A stretch of DNA of 64,000 nt from Streptomyces lavendofoliae (GCF_014649735.1 NZ_BMTP01000003.1:372001-436000); one strand, 5' to 3'; shown: positions 44,890 to 53,439, counted from the stretch's first letter. Notes: generated by a model from the letters alone, not told the origin. Numbers and translations are program-made.

Positions 44890-46296
44890 TCACTGGCGGG
44901 CCTTCAGGCGGCTGTTGAGGTCCTGGAGACGGTGCCAGGCGGCGGCGTCGCTGCCGTCGCCGAGGGCGTAGTGCAGGGTAGGGCAGACAGCGGAACCCAG
45001 GCGCATCGGGCGTGGGTCCTCGAGGGATTCGGCGTGGGCTCGGCCGATGGTGCGTACGGCGTCGGGGCCGAGTGTGAAGGAGACCGGGACGGGCGGCGGT
45101 TCGTGGTGGGGCGGAGTGGTCAGATCGGTGCGGGCGGGGCGCAGGTGGGTCAGCATCGACGTCAGGTTGTGCCGCGTGGCGAGGGTCTCGGCCAGCTCGG
45201 GAAGGACATCGAGGGGCGCGATGGTGTCCGTGGTGCAGCCGAGAGCGAGGGTGAGGTGTTCCTCGATCCCCGCCGGGGTGTGGATCACGCGGCAGGTGGC
45301 GATCGCCGGCCTGTCCGGGGCGCCGACGGCGACCAGCCAGGTCGAGGCGCCCTTCTGGGCGCGGGCGCGGGCCAGTTCGGTGAGCTGCCTTGGAGACCAC
45401 GGCAGGTTCACGGGTTCGGCGGTGGACCAGCCGGCGGGTGGGGCGCCCGTGAGGGTCTGCCATGCGGCTTCCAGGGCGCCACCGAGGAGGAGGTCGTCGG
45501 TCGCGGGGTGGATGGCCCGGATGGAGAGATGCAGTTGCTGTTCGCCTCGGGCGAGCGCGCCGGTCTGGAAGGCGTCCGCGAGGGGGGTCCGGCCGTCGGC
45601 CGGTGTCGCCTCGGTGAAGCGGTCCTCGTCCCAGTGGAGGACGGCGCCGGTGAGCCCGTCGTAGTAGCCGCACTGGGGGTCTTGGACCACCCAGCGGGCC
45701 GGGACCTTGGCCAGGAGGCCGCGGGTGGGCAGGGTCAGTCGAGTGCCGGGCGGGGTGACGATCTGCAGCTCGTGCCCTGACTGGACGGTGCTCTGGATCA
45801 GGTCGGTGAGCCAGGTGGTCGCGGCGACAACCGGTCGGTCCTGGAGGATCACGGCGGCCCGGGTTGTAAGGACATCCACCGCGACGGGACCGCCGGCGGG
45901 GCTGTCATCGTCCGGCGAGGGGACGGGGACGACGCTGGTGTGCGCGGCGTCGGCAGGCCAGGTGGACCCGCCCAGTAGCGATGCCAGCCGCCCGGCCACC
46001 GACCCGGCCAGACGCCCGGCCTCCGCAATCGAGGTCGTCGCCCGCACCTCGGTCCACCACACCGGTGACCCGGTCTCCACGCCCGTACCGAGCAACCGGC
46101 TCACCTCGCCCGGCACTTGCACGAACAGTGGCACGTCGACCGTCACGACGGGCCGTCCGTCCCCGGTATGCAACTGCACGACAGCCCCCTCGGCGCTGCT
46201 GCTCACCCGCAGATCGGGCCCTCCGGCGTACAGGCCGGCGAGCACACCACGGGCATCCGGCATCTGTGGGGTGAGGGCGATGACGTCCTGGGTCAC
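44890..46296 (-). CDS. DUF6177-like protein
   Basis: 468 residues from ATG 46296. It begins TQDVIALTPQMPDARGVLAG and is soluble, with segments QCGYYDGLTGAVLHWDEDRF and WLVAVGAPDRPAIATC. It matches a Streptomyces family (DUF6177) usually encoded with type VII-secretion polymorphic toxin loci. A relic resembling an immunity protein lies just upstream, in keeping with that. No enzymatic motif recognised. Confidence 0.65.
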   Translation of the reverse strand: MTQDVIALTPQMPDARGVLAGLYAGGPDLRVSSSAEGAVVQLHTGDGRPVVTVDVPLFVQVPGEVSRLLGTGVETGSPVWWTEVRATTSIAEAGRLAGSVAGRLASLLGGSTWPADAAHTSVVPVPSPDDDSPAGGPVAVDVLTTRAAVILQDRPVVAATTWLTDLIQSTVQSGHELQIVTPPGTRLTLPTRGLLAKVPARWVVQDPQCGYYDGLTGAVLHWDEDRFTEATPADGRTPLADAFQTGALARGEQQLHLSIRAIHPATDDLLLGGALEAAWQTLTGAPPAGWSTAEPVNLPWSPRQLTELARARAQKGASTWLVAVGAPDRPAIATCRVIHTPAGIEEHLTLALGCTTDTIAPLDVLPELAETLATRHNLTSMLTHLRPARTDLTTPPHHEPPPVPVSFTLGPDAVRTIGRAHAESLEDPRPMRLGSAVCPTLHYALGDGSDAAAWHRLQDLNSRLKARQ

Positions 46297-46346
46297 ATCA
46301 TTCCTTCAGGTGGCTATCGGCCGCCGAGGTGAGCGGCCGACCGTCG

Positions 46347-46616
46347 TTACAGCCTGCTCGTGAGGTCGGGCCCCATGCCGTCGTCATAGGCATCTGGCGT
46401 TGCGAGTCCATCGGGCGTGGCCGAACCGAAGTACGTGGGCTCGCCGGGCTCAGGGGGCAGTCCGAGCACGCTGCTGAGTTCTTTGATGGCAGCCGCCAGC
46501 CGCGGGGCGTTGTGCCGGTACACGTCGGGATGCGGGCGGCCGGAGAAGTCGTACCACCCCCAGATGTCATGGTGTACCGACAGCTCGGCCGCCAGACCGG
46601 TCGGAGCTGGAGACAC
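46347..46616 (-). pseudogene. 5'-truncated gene, probable immunity-type protein
   Basis: The clean frame from GTG 46616 gives 89 residues (VHHDIWGWYDFSGRPHPDVY..., GEPTYFGSATPDGL). The same frame continues upstream to about 46740 with clear protein-like sequence (VGEVNVIGTGTWIDAGG). It then meets sequence that belongs to a different, opposite-strand gene end. The 5' part of the gene thus appears deleted. Family not named; size and location beside DUF6177 suggest toxin immunity. Confidence 0.5.
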
Positions 46617-46739
46617 GGACAGGTCGATGAGTTGCGGCTCGGTTTGCGGCTGTCCGCCGGCGTCGATCCACGTTCCCGTGCCGATGACGTTGACCTCGCC
46701 GACCTCCGCGGCGGGGAAGGCGAGGGGGCGAGAGCCGAG

Positions 46740-46849
46740 CAGTCGGTCCGGAGGACGCCCAGGCGATGTGCGACGAGGTGACGGACTTCGACGGCTACCA
46801 CGCCGAGATGTCGATCAACGACCACATGGCATCCATGGGCAGTGCATGA
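46740..46849 (+). pseudogene. 3' remnant of an unidentified gene
   Basis: A + strand frame reading PEDAQAMCDEVTDFDGYHAE and ending MASMGSA-stop at 46847-46849 has good codon bias but no start. It abuts the truncated opposite-strand gene, marking a deletion or recombination junction near 46740. Confidence 0.4.
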
Positions 46850-46872
46850 AGACGGCTCGCGACGTGTTCAGT

Positions 46873-46920
46873 CCGCCGGTACACGCCGACGCCGACCGGG
46901 GAGAAACCCATCCGGGCACA
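46873..46920. repeat. Direct repeat, copy 2 (of 2; other at 42487-42532)
   Basis: 48 bp, containing GACGCCGACCGGGGAGAAAC, same orientation as the copy at 42487. It lies just outside the left end of the integrated element. Confidence 0.8.
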
Positions 46921-46927
46921 AACCACT

Positions 46928-46963
46928 CAGGGGCCCGACCCGCTCTCGCGGATCAGGCCCCTG
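46928..46963 (-). terminator. Original tRNA-Pro terminator left behind at the element's outer left end
   Basis: Stem CAGGGGCC / GGCCCCTG around a 20-base loop, directly outside attL. Before integration it would have followed the 3' end of the minus-strand tRNA-Pro gene. Confidence 0.65.
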
Positions 46964-47022
46964 ACCTGGTGTTTCAGCTGTCGGGGTGGCGGGATTTGAA
47001 CCCACGACCTCTTCGTCCCGAA
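46964..47022. repeat. attL (59-bp direct repeat with the tRNA-Pro 3' part)
   Basis: Identical to 61660-61718. It includes 42 bp (46981-47022) of tRNA-Pro sequence from the anticodon loop to the 3' end plus 17 bp beyond. Identity stops exactly in the anticodon stem-loop, the usual crossover region for tRNA-targeting integrases. Confidence 0.93.
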
Positions 47023-47161
47023 GCAACTTGTGTGGGTCCTCGACCTCGGGGCCGCGCGGCTCTCACCTGCTGCGATGGTCCGCAGGTGTGCGCGGTTGTC
47101 CGCCGCTGTCCGTCGGCGTTGTCACGCAGTTAGACACTCACACGACAAGCTGGCGGGATCT

Positions 47162-47503
47162 TCAGTCGCCTGCGAACCACAAGTAGCTGCCTGGGGTAGC
47201 CGCGCACTGTTCCAGCAGCGCTGTGAGATCGTCCAGCGCAGCGAGCTGACGCTCATCAGCGCAACTCCGTCTCAAGCCGTGGATCTCCAGGAGGGCAGCC
47301 GCGGCCTCCTGCTCATTCATCAACGTGTCCCCGTACGGGTCGACGGCGGTGAGCCTTCCCGGTACTCCGAGGAGCTGGAGCGAGCCGAGTGCATCGGCCA
47401 GTGCGTCGCCGTGCCCGTAGGAGCTCCGCAGGAGCGTTGCGCGGGACTTGCGCCAGTTGTTGCGTGCCGGCCGTGACGAGTGCAGCTCCAGATCAATCCC
47501 CAT
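47162..47503 (-). CDS. Hypothetical protein, AICE cargo
   Basis: 113 residues from ATG 47503. Begins GIDLELHSSRPARNNWRKSR; contains LLGVPGRLTAVDPYGDTLMN and QLAALDDLTALLEQCA. Soluble; resembles small Streptomyces proteins of accessory regions but no family is recognised. Confidence 0.55.
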   Translation of the reverse strand: MGIDLELHSSRPARNNWRKSRATLLRSSYGHGDALADALGSLQLLGVPGRLTAVDPYGDTLMNEQEAAAALLEIHGLRRSCADERQLAALDDLTALLEQCAATPGSYLWFAGD

Positions 47504-47788
47504 GCTTCATGATGACGCGCTGCGCTGCTGCACAGCCACAACTGATCATCGGCGGCCGTGACCTGCGGCGTCTACTCGATCACCGCTCTGAACTGCCGCG
47601 CTGCTGTCGGCAGTTGTCAGCGTTGGTCACCAACGAGCGCCCTCCACGGCCCCAGGACGGCCCGGGAAGGCGCTCGTGCATGAGCGCTGCATTGGGAACT
47701 CGACCAGAACACCGTCTGGGCTCCATCCACGCGGACGTGACGATCGGACAACGGTGCGACCTGCACGTTCATGCCCTCATGTCGTTTG

Positions 47789-48697
47789 CTACCTGATATT
47801 GCTCGGGGGAGCGCCCGAATCGCTCCATACAGCCGCGAGACGGGTGCCCATGTCTGTGAGGCGCCACGTGTCCATCGAGTCCTTTGAGTCATCAAGACCG
47901 GAATCCGTCAGCTCGATATATCCATCGGCTTCAAGAGAATGCAACGAGGCGCGATCGCTGCTCGGGTGAACGAAATGTGTGCCACCACGTTTTGAAAATA
48001 CTCCCAGCCACATAATTTCGACGTCACTGTAGCGCCTCTGATTCCAGGCGAAACGGGCTTTGAGGAGCCGAATTTCCTGTTCCGAGAAGCGACCTCTGTC
48101 GAACCATGCGTGATGATTGGGGCAGAGGCAGATTAGGTTTCCGAATTTATTCGCCCCGCCGTGGCTAATGCGAGTGATGTGGGACAATTCAATTGTCTCG
48201 CTTCCGCAGTTCGGTACGGAGCACTTTCCTCCCGCCTCCAGTTGAAGGTCTCTTCTGATTCTTGTCGAAATTCCTCGACTGGCCTTGAAGGTCGGCGCCG
48301 TTACTGCGATGGGTGAAGGTTGCGCATGTTGATTCGTGAGGATTCTACGTGGAGGTTCTGTGGTGTCGTTATTCGTGGTGGGTGGGGCTACGAGGTTGAT
48401 CCATAGGGATTGAAATTCCTGAGCGACCTTTCTGGGTTCAGGTCGAGTTACATCCAGGGATGCGAGCACGATTACTAGTGATTCAAGTTTGCTCCATCGT
48501 GGAATTGATTTCCCGGATAGGGTATTAGACACGCCCTGATGGGAAATAATGTCGCAATTATCATTCAGGCGAGTCGATGCATTGCTGATTGATTTGATTC
48601 CAGGGAATCCGGCGCGCCTGTAAAGGTCATGAAGATTGGTCAAGAGATTTCGATGGGCGCCGGAGGGCAAGTCGTCCTCGCCGGGAATCTTGATCAT
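47789..48697 (-). CDS. HTH-HNH endonuclease-like protein, AICE cargo
   Basis: 302 residues from ATG 48697. The N-terminal ~70 residues look like an XRE-type fold (LHDLYRRAGFPGIKSISNAS, HQGVSNTLSGKSIPRWSKLE). After a Thr/Pro linker comes an HNH nuclease domain: CSVPNCGSETIELSHI, HGGANKFGNLICLCPNHHAW, with the Cys pairs and His residues needed for metal and zinc. The C-terminus resembles a small winged domain (LHSLEADGYIEL). Codon use is much A/T-richer than in neighbouring genes, a sign of recent foreign origin. Possible restriction or defence function. Confidence 0.7.
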   Translation of the reverse strand: MIKIPGEDDLPSGAHRNLLTNLHDLYRRAGFPGIKSISNASTRLNDNCDIISHQGVSNTLSGKSIPRWSKLESLVIVLASLDVTRPEPRKVAQEFQSLWINLVAPPTTNNDTTEPPRRILTNQHAQPSPIAVTAPTFKASRGISTRIRRDLQLEAGGKCSVPNCGSETIELSHITRISHGGANKFGNLICLCPNHHAWFDRGRFSEQEIRLLKARFAWNQRRYSDVEIMWLGVFSKRGGTHFVHPSSDRASLHSLEADGYIELTDSGLDDSKDSMDTWRLTDMGTRLAAVWSDSGAPPSNIR

Positions 48698-48889
48698 GCC
48701 CTCTCCTGATTGATCGCGTCAGTTGGTGGAGGGTCAAGTATCGCAAACCAGGAGGGTGACTCTCCAGGTCAATGGGGGTCAAGTTTGGTCAATAACATTC
48801 CACTTGCGTACCGAGACTCTGGGGGGAGTGAAGGCTGGTGTGCAGGGTCAATGAGGCCCATTCGAACGAGTGGTGCGGAGGTCGGAAAC

Positions 48890-48994
48890 ATGGGCAAGAT
48901 CATGTCGCTGGTTAAGATCGTCATCGGTGCTGTCGTGGGTGGCATCGTGAAGGCCTTCGTGGCCGAGAAGCTCGACTCGGAGGGGGAGGTTTAA
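48890..48994 (+). CDS. 34-residue hydrophobic membrane peptide
   Basis: ATG 48890 has GGAGG eight bases upstream. The peptide GKIMSLVKIVIGAVVGGIVK plus a charged tail (EKLDSEGEV) forms a single membrane helix. Too short for family assignment. It lies between the HNH gene and the IS-like end; a toxin-like or phage-type small membrane peptide is possible. Confidence 0.45.
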   Translation: MGKIMSLVKIVIGAVVGGIVKAFVAEKLDSEGEV

Positions 48995-49064
48995 GGCACC
49001 TAAGGGCTGTCCCGCAAAGATCTTGGCTCTGGGTGCGGAGCGGTCTAAAGAGCTGGTGGAGTGG

Positions 49065-49258
49065 TCAGCTGGTGGTTTGTGAGGTGCTCAGGGACCGGGC
49101 GAAGTCGGCCAGCGTGTGGAAGTCGTCTCTCGTAGGCCGATCGGTGGGTTGACGTGGTGCAGGAGTTCGGTCCCTTGGTGGTGGGCGGTCACGTACGTCT
49201 GGTCCAGCTCGCTCTGTTCGTCGTCCACCCAGGCGAAAGGACGGCCGCGTCGCTTCAC
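49065..49258 (-). pseudogene. Small frameshifted gene remnant, unidentified
   Basis: From GTG 49258 the frame reads KRRGRPFAWVDDEQSELDQT then YVTAHHQGTELLHHVN. Good codon bias shifts to another frame near 49130, where DDFHTLADFARSLSTSQTTS continues to a stop. A two-base insertion in a ~63-residue gene would explain this. No family recognised; it sits close to the left IS end. Confidence 0.35.
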
Positions 49259-49433
49259 CGACCGGCGAGCTCACCAGGGCGCGCTCAACCTGGGGCGATG
49301 CGTCGCGGTCGTGTCAGGGATGGCCTGGTTCCTTCTCGGATGTCGGGCCGCAGGTAGGCACCCTGAGCCTCGCGGCCACCCGGCGTCACGGCATGCCCGC
49401 ACCGTGACGCCCCGGCTCCACACTGCGGACGGG

Positions 49434-50459
49434 CTACGTCATCAACTCGATGTGCGGATGCTCGGGCTCCGCCGGGCAGACGAACAGGTGCTGCCGGTAA
49501 CCGCTGCCTATCTGGACCCCGGTCGCGTTGTAGCCGCGGTGGCCGGGGTACGGTCCAGCACCTGGGTGGGGGTGCGGAGACCAGCTGTTCCCGGCGTCGT
49601 TCCCTTGCTCAAACGTGGCGACGGTCATCAGGACCTCCATGCCGGTGCCGCACTTGGAGCAGTGCCGTGGGCTGGGGTCGGTGGAGTCCCAAGCGGGCCA
49701 GCCGCCGACCTTCCAGCCGGGTGCGTTGGACAGCACACAGTCGTAGTACGTGTCCGGGTCCATGTCTTCCTCAGCTGCCTGCGGCACACTCCACTGCTTG
49801 AGCTGCTCCCGCAGTTCTTCGCTCAGCTCCAGATGGTCTGGGTACTCGGTGATCTGCTCCGGTTCGAGCACGCACGGTTCCGGTAGATAGCCGTCGAACT
49901 GCACTGCGGGCGGCTCGGGGGGCGTGTCGAGGATGTCGGTGACGGCGGCTGCGGAACGCCAGAAGAGCAGGGTCCTGGGCATGATCGGATGATCGAAAGG
50001 GCACCACAGAACCTGGAGAAGGTCCTTGCCCTCCGGCGGGCTCAGATCGGGCACATCCCGTACGTACAGTTGCGCGACGGGCAGCATCGCTATGGGGCCG
50101 TCGTACGCCTGGACCGCCAGCCTCACCGGATACGTCCGAGGGGGCCGGATCCGCTTGAGAGTCTCCCGTTCTTCCGAAGTCAGGTCCCGGCCGTGCGAGG
50201 CGGCGAAGATCCGTCGTTCCAGCCGCAGGTCCGCCGGGGACAGGGCTGGGTTGATGCCGTCCACCACATGCGGTTCCCTGCAGTGCGGCCACGGCTCCTC
50301 AGCGGGCCACAGCAGCGGCCCGCCGATTGAGCTGTCGTGCCACGTCGGCGCCCCAGGGCGGGGGTGCAGGCGGGTCGCCGTGCGGGCCAGCGGGGCCAGT
50401 TGGGGAAAGACCGCGGCAACGTCGATCGGCCGTGGCGGAGTGGCAGGAGTGACATTCAT
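49434..50459 (-). CDS. DUF1963 (YwqG-like) protein, AICE cargo
   Basis: 341 residues from ATG 50459. DUF1963 features: THWHDS-like HDSSIGGPLLWPAEEPWPHC, PVAQLYVRDVPDLSPPEGKDL, QVLWCPFDHP, a CSKCG-type zinc pair (HCSKCGTGMEVLMTV) and a C-terminal HLFVCPAEPEHP. These proteins are widespread with unknown function and occur in toxin/immunity contexts. Confidence 0.75.
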   Translation of the reverse strand: MNVTPATPPRPIDVAAVFPQLAPLARTATRLHPRPGAPTWHDSSIGGPLLWPAEEPWPHCREPHVVDGINPALSPADLRLERRIFAASHGRDLTSEERETLKRIRPPRTYPVRLAVQAYDGPIAMLPVAQLYVRDVPDLSPPEGKDLLQVLWCPFDHPIMPRTLLFWRSAAAVTDILDTPPEPPAVQFDGYLPEPCVLEPEQITEYPDHLELSEELREQLKQWSVPQAAEEDMDPDTYYDCVLSNAPGWKVGGWPAWDSTDPSPRHCSKCGTGMEVLMTVATFEQGNDAGNSWSPHPHPGAGPYPGHRGYNATGVQIGSGYRQHLFVCPAEPEHPHIELMT

Positions 50460-50730
50460 GGCCGCAATCCTGCCAATCGCCTCTGACAACGGCCCTCGTG
50501 GCCGCCCCACGAAGAGTTCCGGCACGGGCGCCACCCGGGAGAGCACTACCGCCGATCCGTTGCCGGCAGATGGCCCGCGAGCAGGTCCCCGATCGCCGCC
50601 ATGTACCACCTGGACAGGGACGACCTTGACGCGTCCATTCCGTCCGGACCGCCGCCGGTCAGGAGATGGTCCATCACGATCTCCATCGGCAGGCCGTGGC
50701 CGAACCCCTTGAAGTTGAGATCATGAAGAA

Positions 50731-51500
50731 GTGGCGATTGTGATCACGGCGTCGGAGCCGTCCTGGATAACCCCGTTCGCGGGGCTGAGCCCGCGCCGCT
50801 TCGGCAAGCTGCTGACCGCGCTGCGGCGCGATGGAGCAGATGTGGTTCACCGGGGCCGACCATGGAGTCTGCCGCTGGAGGACAGAGTTCTGCTGGTCAC
50901 GGCATATTGGCGCACCAATCTGACGTTGCGGCAGCTCGCCCCGCTGTTCGGCATCTCGAAGTCCACGGCCAGCCGGGTCATCAACCACCTCGGACCCCTG
51001 CTGGCGCTCCGGCCCCGCGAGCGGTTCGCCAAGGACACCGTGCTCATCGTGGACGGCACCCTGGTCCCCACCCGCGACCACACCATCGCCGAGCGGTCGA
51101 AGAACTACCGGTACTCCACCAACCACCAGGTCGTCATCGACGCCGACACCCGCTTGGTCGTCGTGGTCGGCCGCCCGCTCGCCGGGAACCGCAACGACTG
51201 CAAGGCATGGGAGGAATCCGGCGCCAAGGCCGCCGTCGGCAAGACCCTCACGATCGCCGACGGCGGCTACCCAGGAACCGGACTCGTTGCCCGCACCGTC
51301 GCAGACGCGGCCAGGCAGAACTTCCGGACTGGAAAGAGGAACACAACAGGGCCCACAAGCGGGTCCGCGCCCGTGTCGAGCACGTCTTCGCCCAGATGAA
51401 GACATGGAAGATCCTCCGCGACTGCCGCCTCAAAGGCGACGGCGTCCACCACGCCATGCTCGGCATCGCCCGGATGCACAACCTCTCCCTCATCGGATAG
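50731..51500 (+). pseudogene. IS5-family DDE transposase, frameshifted
   Basis: The first frame (to about codon 187) has ITASEPSWITPFAGLSPRRF, the HTH region LRQLAPLFGISKSTASRVI, the first catalytic Asp in VLIVDGTLVPTRDH and the second in LTIADGGYPGTGLV. The rest continues in another frame from near 51290: PHRRRRGQAELPDWKEEHNR, RVRARVEHVFAQMKTWKIL with the catalytic Glu, ending HNLSLIG. One missing base near 51288 separates the halves. Most relatives are a single frame, so this copy is probably inactive. Confidence 0.85.
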
Positions 51501-51578
51501 GTCGCACGTGGCACGGTGGGCCGCTACGCCCGAGGCGAATCCAAGATCTTTAACGGGACAACCCTTAGGGCGGCGGAG

Positions 51579-51724
51579 CGGCTTTGGGCTGGAGCTGCTT
51601 TGGGGCGAGTGATCATGGCCCCGTAAGCTTCCGGCGAGTCGGGCAGTCTGTGGACCTGCCCGTTAAAGCACGACGTTGGGGCCATGATCTTCGAGGCTCG
51701 CCCCAAAGTGGCTGCCTAAAGCCG
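51579..51724. repeat. Long imperfect palindrome (MITE-like) beside the IS end
   Basis: Left arm: CGGCTTT, CTTTGGGGCGAG (51598-51609), ATCATGGCCCC (51612-51622). Right arm: GGGGCCATGAT (51678-51688), CTCGCCCCAAAG (51697-51708), AAAGCCG (51718-51724). The ~55-bp centre has its own GGGCAG/CTGCCC repeat. It has no coding capacity. The rest of the 51501-51968 gap is GC-rich with no gene seen. Confidence 0.7.
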
Positions 51725-51968
51725 TGGAGCCGACCGCCCCAGCCACAGAGGGTGTCTCTCACCTTCATGCCCGCAGCCGCCGAGCGCGCCGCCGGGCGCG
51801 GCCAGCCGGGGCGCAGACAGGAGGCAGGCCGCGCCGCAGAGGCGGCGCGCGCCCGCGCCGTGCGCGGGCCTTGAACCAGTAGAGAAAGTTTGAATCAGGC
51901 TCGGTTGCTGGTGATCAACGTGGCTTGCGCACCCGGCGTCTGCTGCCTCGTGGTGTAGAACCCTGGAC

Positions 51969-52820
51969 ATGGGGAGTGAACGGCGGGAGCGAATGAGGGC
52001 GCTCGGCGCGCGTCTTCGTGTGCTTCGTACAGAGGCCGGCCTGACGGGTGCCGTGTTGGCGCAGCGTGCCGGTGTGGGGCAGCCGACCGTGTCCAAGGTC
52101 GAGACCGGGCGCATGGTTCCGAGTTTCGATGTGCTCGACCGGCTCTCACGCGCCCTTGGCCTCGACGAGTCGACTGCTCGTGAGGTGCGTGACCTCCTGG
52201 ACGCCGTAGCGGCTGCTGCGGACTCCGATCAACCGGAAGGCAGTGCGACTCCGGTCGGTATGACCGTCGATGAAGAGGTTCGCTCCGCCCGGCTGGTGCG
52301 CTCCTTCCAGTGTGTTGTTCTGCCGGCCATGCTCCAGAGCGCGGAGTACGCCCGGCACGTCTTCCAGGGCGTGCCGAACGCGACGCCTGAGACGGTGGGC
52401 CGGGCTGTTGCTTCCCGAGTGGAGCGGCAGAGCGTGTTGTACGAGCCGGGGCGGGAGTCGGTGTTCGTGTTGACGGAAGCCGTGTTGCGGACGTGGCCGG
52501 GGACCCCGGCGCTGATGCTCGCCCAGCTCGACCGGCTGCTGGCTGTCGAGAGTCTGAGCACGGTACGGCTCGGCATTGTCCCCTGGCGTAGGCCGGTGCC
52601 GGTGCTGCCTCGTCACGGGTTCACGTTGTGCGACCGGAGGGCGGTCGTGGTGGAGGCGTTCGATAGTGAGCGGGTGTCGGTCGACTCCGCCGAACTGGCC
52701 GCGTACGAGGAGACGTTCGGTCGCTTCGAGCGGGCCGCGATCTTCGGCGGTGAGGTGCGGGAGCTGCTGTTGCGGGCGATGAAGGAGTTCCGCGACTTGG
52801 GAGACACCGTCACCCCTTAG
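51969..52820 (+). CDS. XRE-family regulator with DUF5753
   Basis: 283 residues from ATG 51969. Helix-turn-helix: LRVLRTEAGLTGAVLAQRAG, VGQPTVSKVETGRMVPSFDV. DUF5753-like part: VLPAMLQSAEYARHVFQG, SVFVLTEAVLRTWPG, LSTVRLGIVPW. It is the first gene of the element's regulatory block and a candidate for the repressor that recognises the GTCTAG-N4-CTAGAC sites. No DUF397 partner follows. Confidence 0.87.
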   Translation: MGSERRERMRALGARLRVLRTEAGLTGAVLAQRAGVGQPTVSKVETGRMVPSFDVLDRLSRALGLDESTAREVRDLLDAVAAAADSDQPEGSATPVGMTVDEEVRSARLVRSFQCVVLPAMLQSAEYARHVFQGVPNATPETVGRAVASRVERQSVLYEPGRESVFVLTEAVLRTWPGTPALMLAQLDRLLAVESLSTVRLGIVPWRRPVPVLPRHGFTLCDRRAVVVEAFDSERVSVDSAELAAYEETFGRFERAAIFGGEVRELLLRAMKEFRDLGDTVTP

Positions 52821-52883
52821 AGGAATAATTCCTCAAGATGCCTAGCTCCTGGGGTGGGCGTGGGAATACTCTGCCGCTGTGCT

Positions 52884-52899
52884 GTCTAGCCCCCTAGAC
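52884..52899. promoter_or_regulatory. Element operator O1: GTCTAG-CCCC-CTAGAC
   Basis: Perfect 6-bp inverted repeat with a 4-base spacer, 19 bp before the ATP-binding protein gene. Same design as sites at 53440 and (imperfect) 58817. Confidence 0.75.
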
Positions 52900-52917
52900 G
52901 AACTGAGGTGTTCATCC

Positions 52918-53307
52918 ATGCTCTCCATGTGGTGCCGAGCCTTCCCCGGGCTCGCCGAGGAAGTGGCCCATGCCCGTCACTTCGTCGCATCCCTGATCAC
53001 CGACCGGGGTCCCGTCGATGATGCCGTCCTGATCGTGAGCGAGTTGGCGACCAACGCCGTGCGGCACTCGCTGAGCGGCGCGGTCGGCGGCTGGTTCCTC
53101 GTGATCGTCGGCTTCGGTGACGATCTTGTACGGATCGAGGTGGTTGACCAAGGCGGCGAACGCGTGCCGGACCTGTGCGACGTGACCAGTCAGGAAGAGG
53201 GCGGGCGCGGATTGGTGCTAATCGCGGCCTGCGCCAAGGACTGGGGCGTGAAGCATTGGCCCGACGGACGTTCGGTATGGGCCGACCTGGTACGGGAGGG
53301 GGCGTGA
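52918..53307 (+). CDS. HATPase_c anti-sigma-factor-like (RsbW-type) ATP-binding protein
   Basis: 129 residues from ATG 52918 (TGAGG upstream; an upstream GTG lies inside the operator and is rejected). N-box VSELATNAVRHS, G1-type IEVVDQGGERVP and G2-type EEGGRGLVLIAACAKDWG fit serine-kinase anti-sigma proteins of Streptomyces. It could bind or phosphorylate a regulator; the PP2C phosphatase two genes downstream would be its natural opponent. Confidence 0.85.
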   Translation: MLSMWCRAFPGLAEEVAHARHFVASLITDRGPVDDAVLIVSELATNAVRHSLSGAVGGWFLVIVGFGDDLVRIEVVDQGGERVPDLCDVTSQEEGGRGLVLIAACAKDWGVKHWPDGRSVWADLVREGA

Positions 53308-53439
53308 TCAGACTCCGCTCGACCGTGGCCCGCGGCTGTCATGCGGGCGGTGGCGGGTGAGTCCGCGGGGTGTGCCTCGGAGACGGTCCCGGTTCTACGT
53401 GATCGGTGTTCGTACGGGACGGCGCCTCTCGCCCATACC

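Larger units (their letters stand above)
49001..51567. mobile_element. IS5-family element ends with transposase remnant and possible passenger gene
   Basis: TAAGGGCTGTCCCGC-AAAGATCTTGG at 49001-49026 and the inverse of 51541-51567 (TAAGGGTTGTCCCGTTAAAG then ATCTTGG) are inverted repeats with two mismatches and one indel. A frameshifted IS5-type transposase lies 67 bp inside the right end. The 1.7 kb between the left end and the transposase holds an unrelated DUF1963 gene. This is either an IS with captured DNA or the fused remains of two copies. Confidence 0.45.

Noticed and set aside
46981..47022. Second functional tRNA-Pro gene
   Set aside because: Only the 3' 42 nt are present; the 5' acceptor, D-arm and half the anticodon stem are missing. 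It is the attL fragment.
50731..51500. Programmed frameshift making an intact transposase
   Set aside because: No slippery run is visible at the crossover (GTTGCCCGC), and the closest family members I know are single-frame. Treated as a mutation, though not excluded.
52879..53307. GTG 52879 as start of the RsbW-like gene
   Set aside because: It lies in front of and through the GTCTAG palindrome and would place the operator inside the coding region; ATG 52918 with TGAGG upstream is better.
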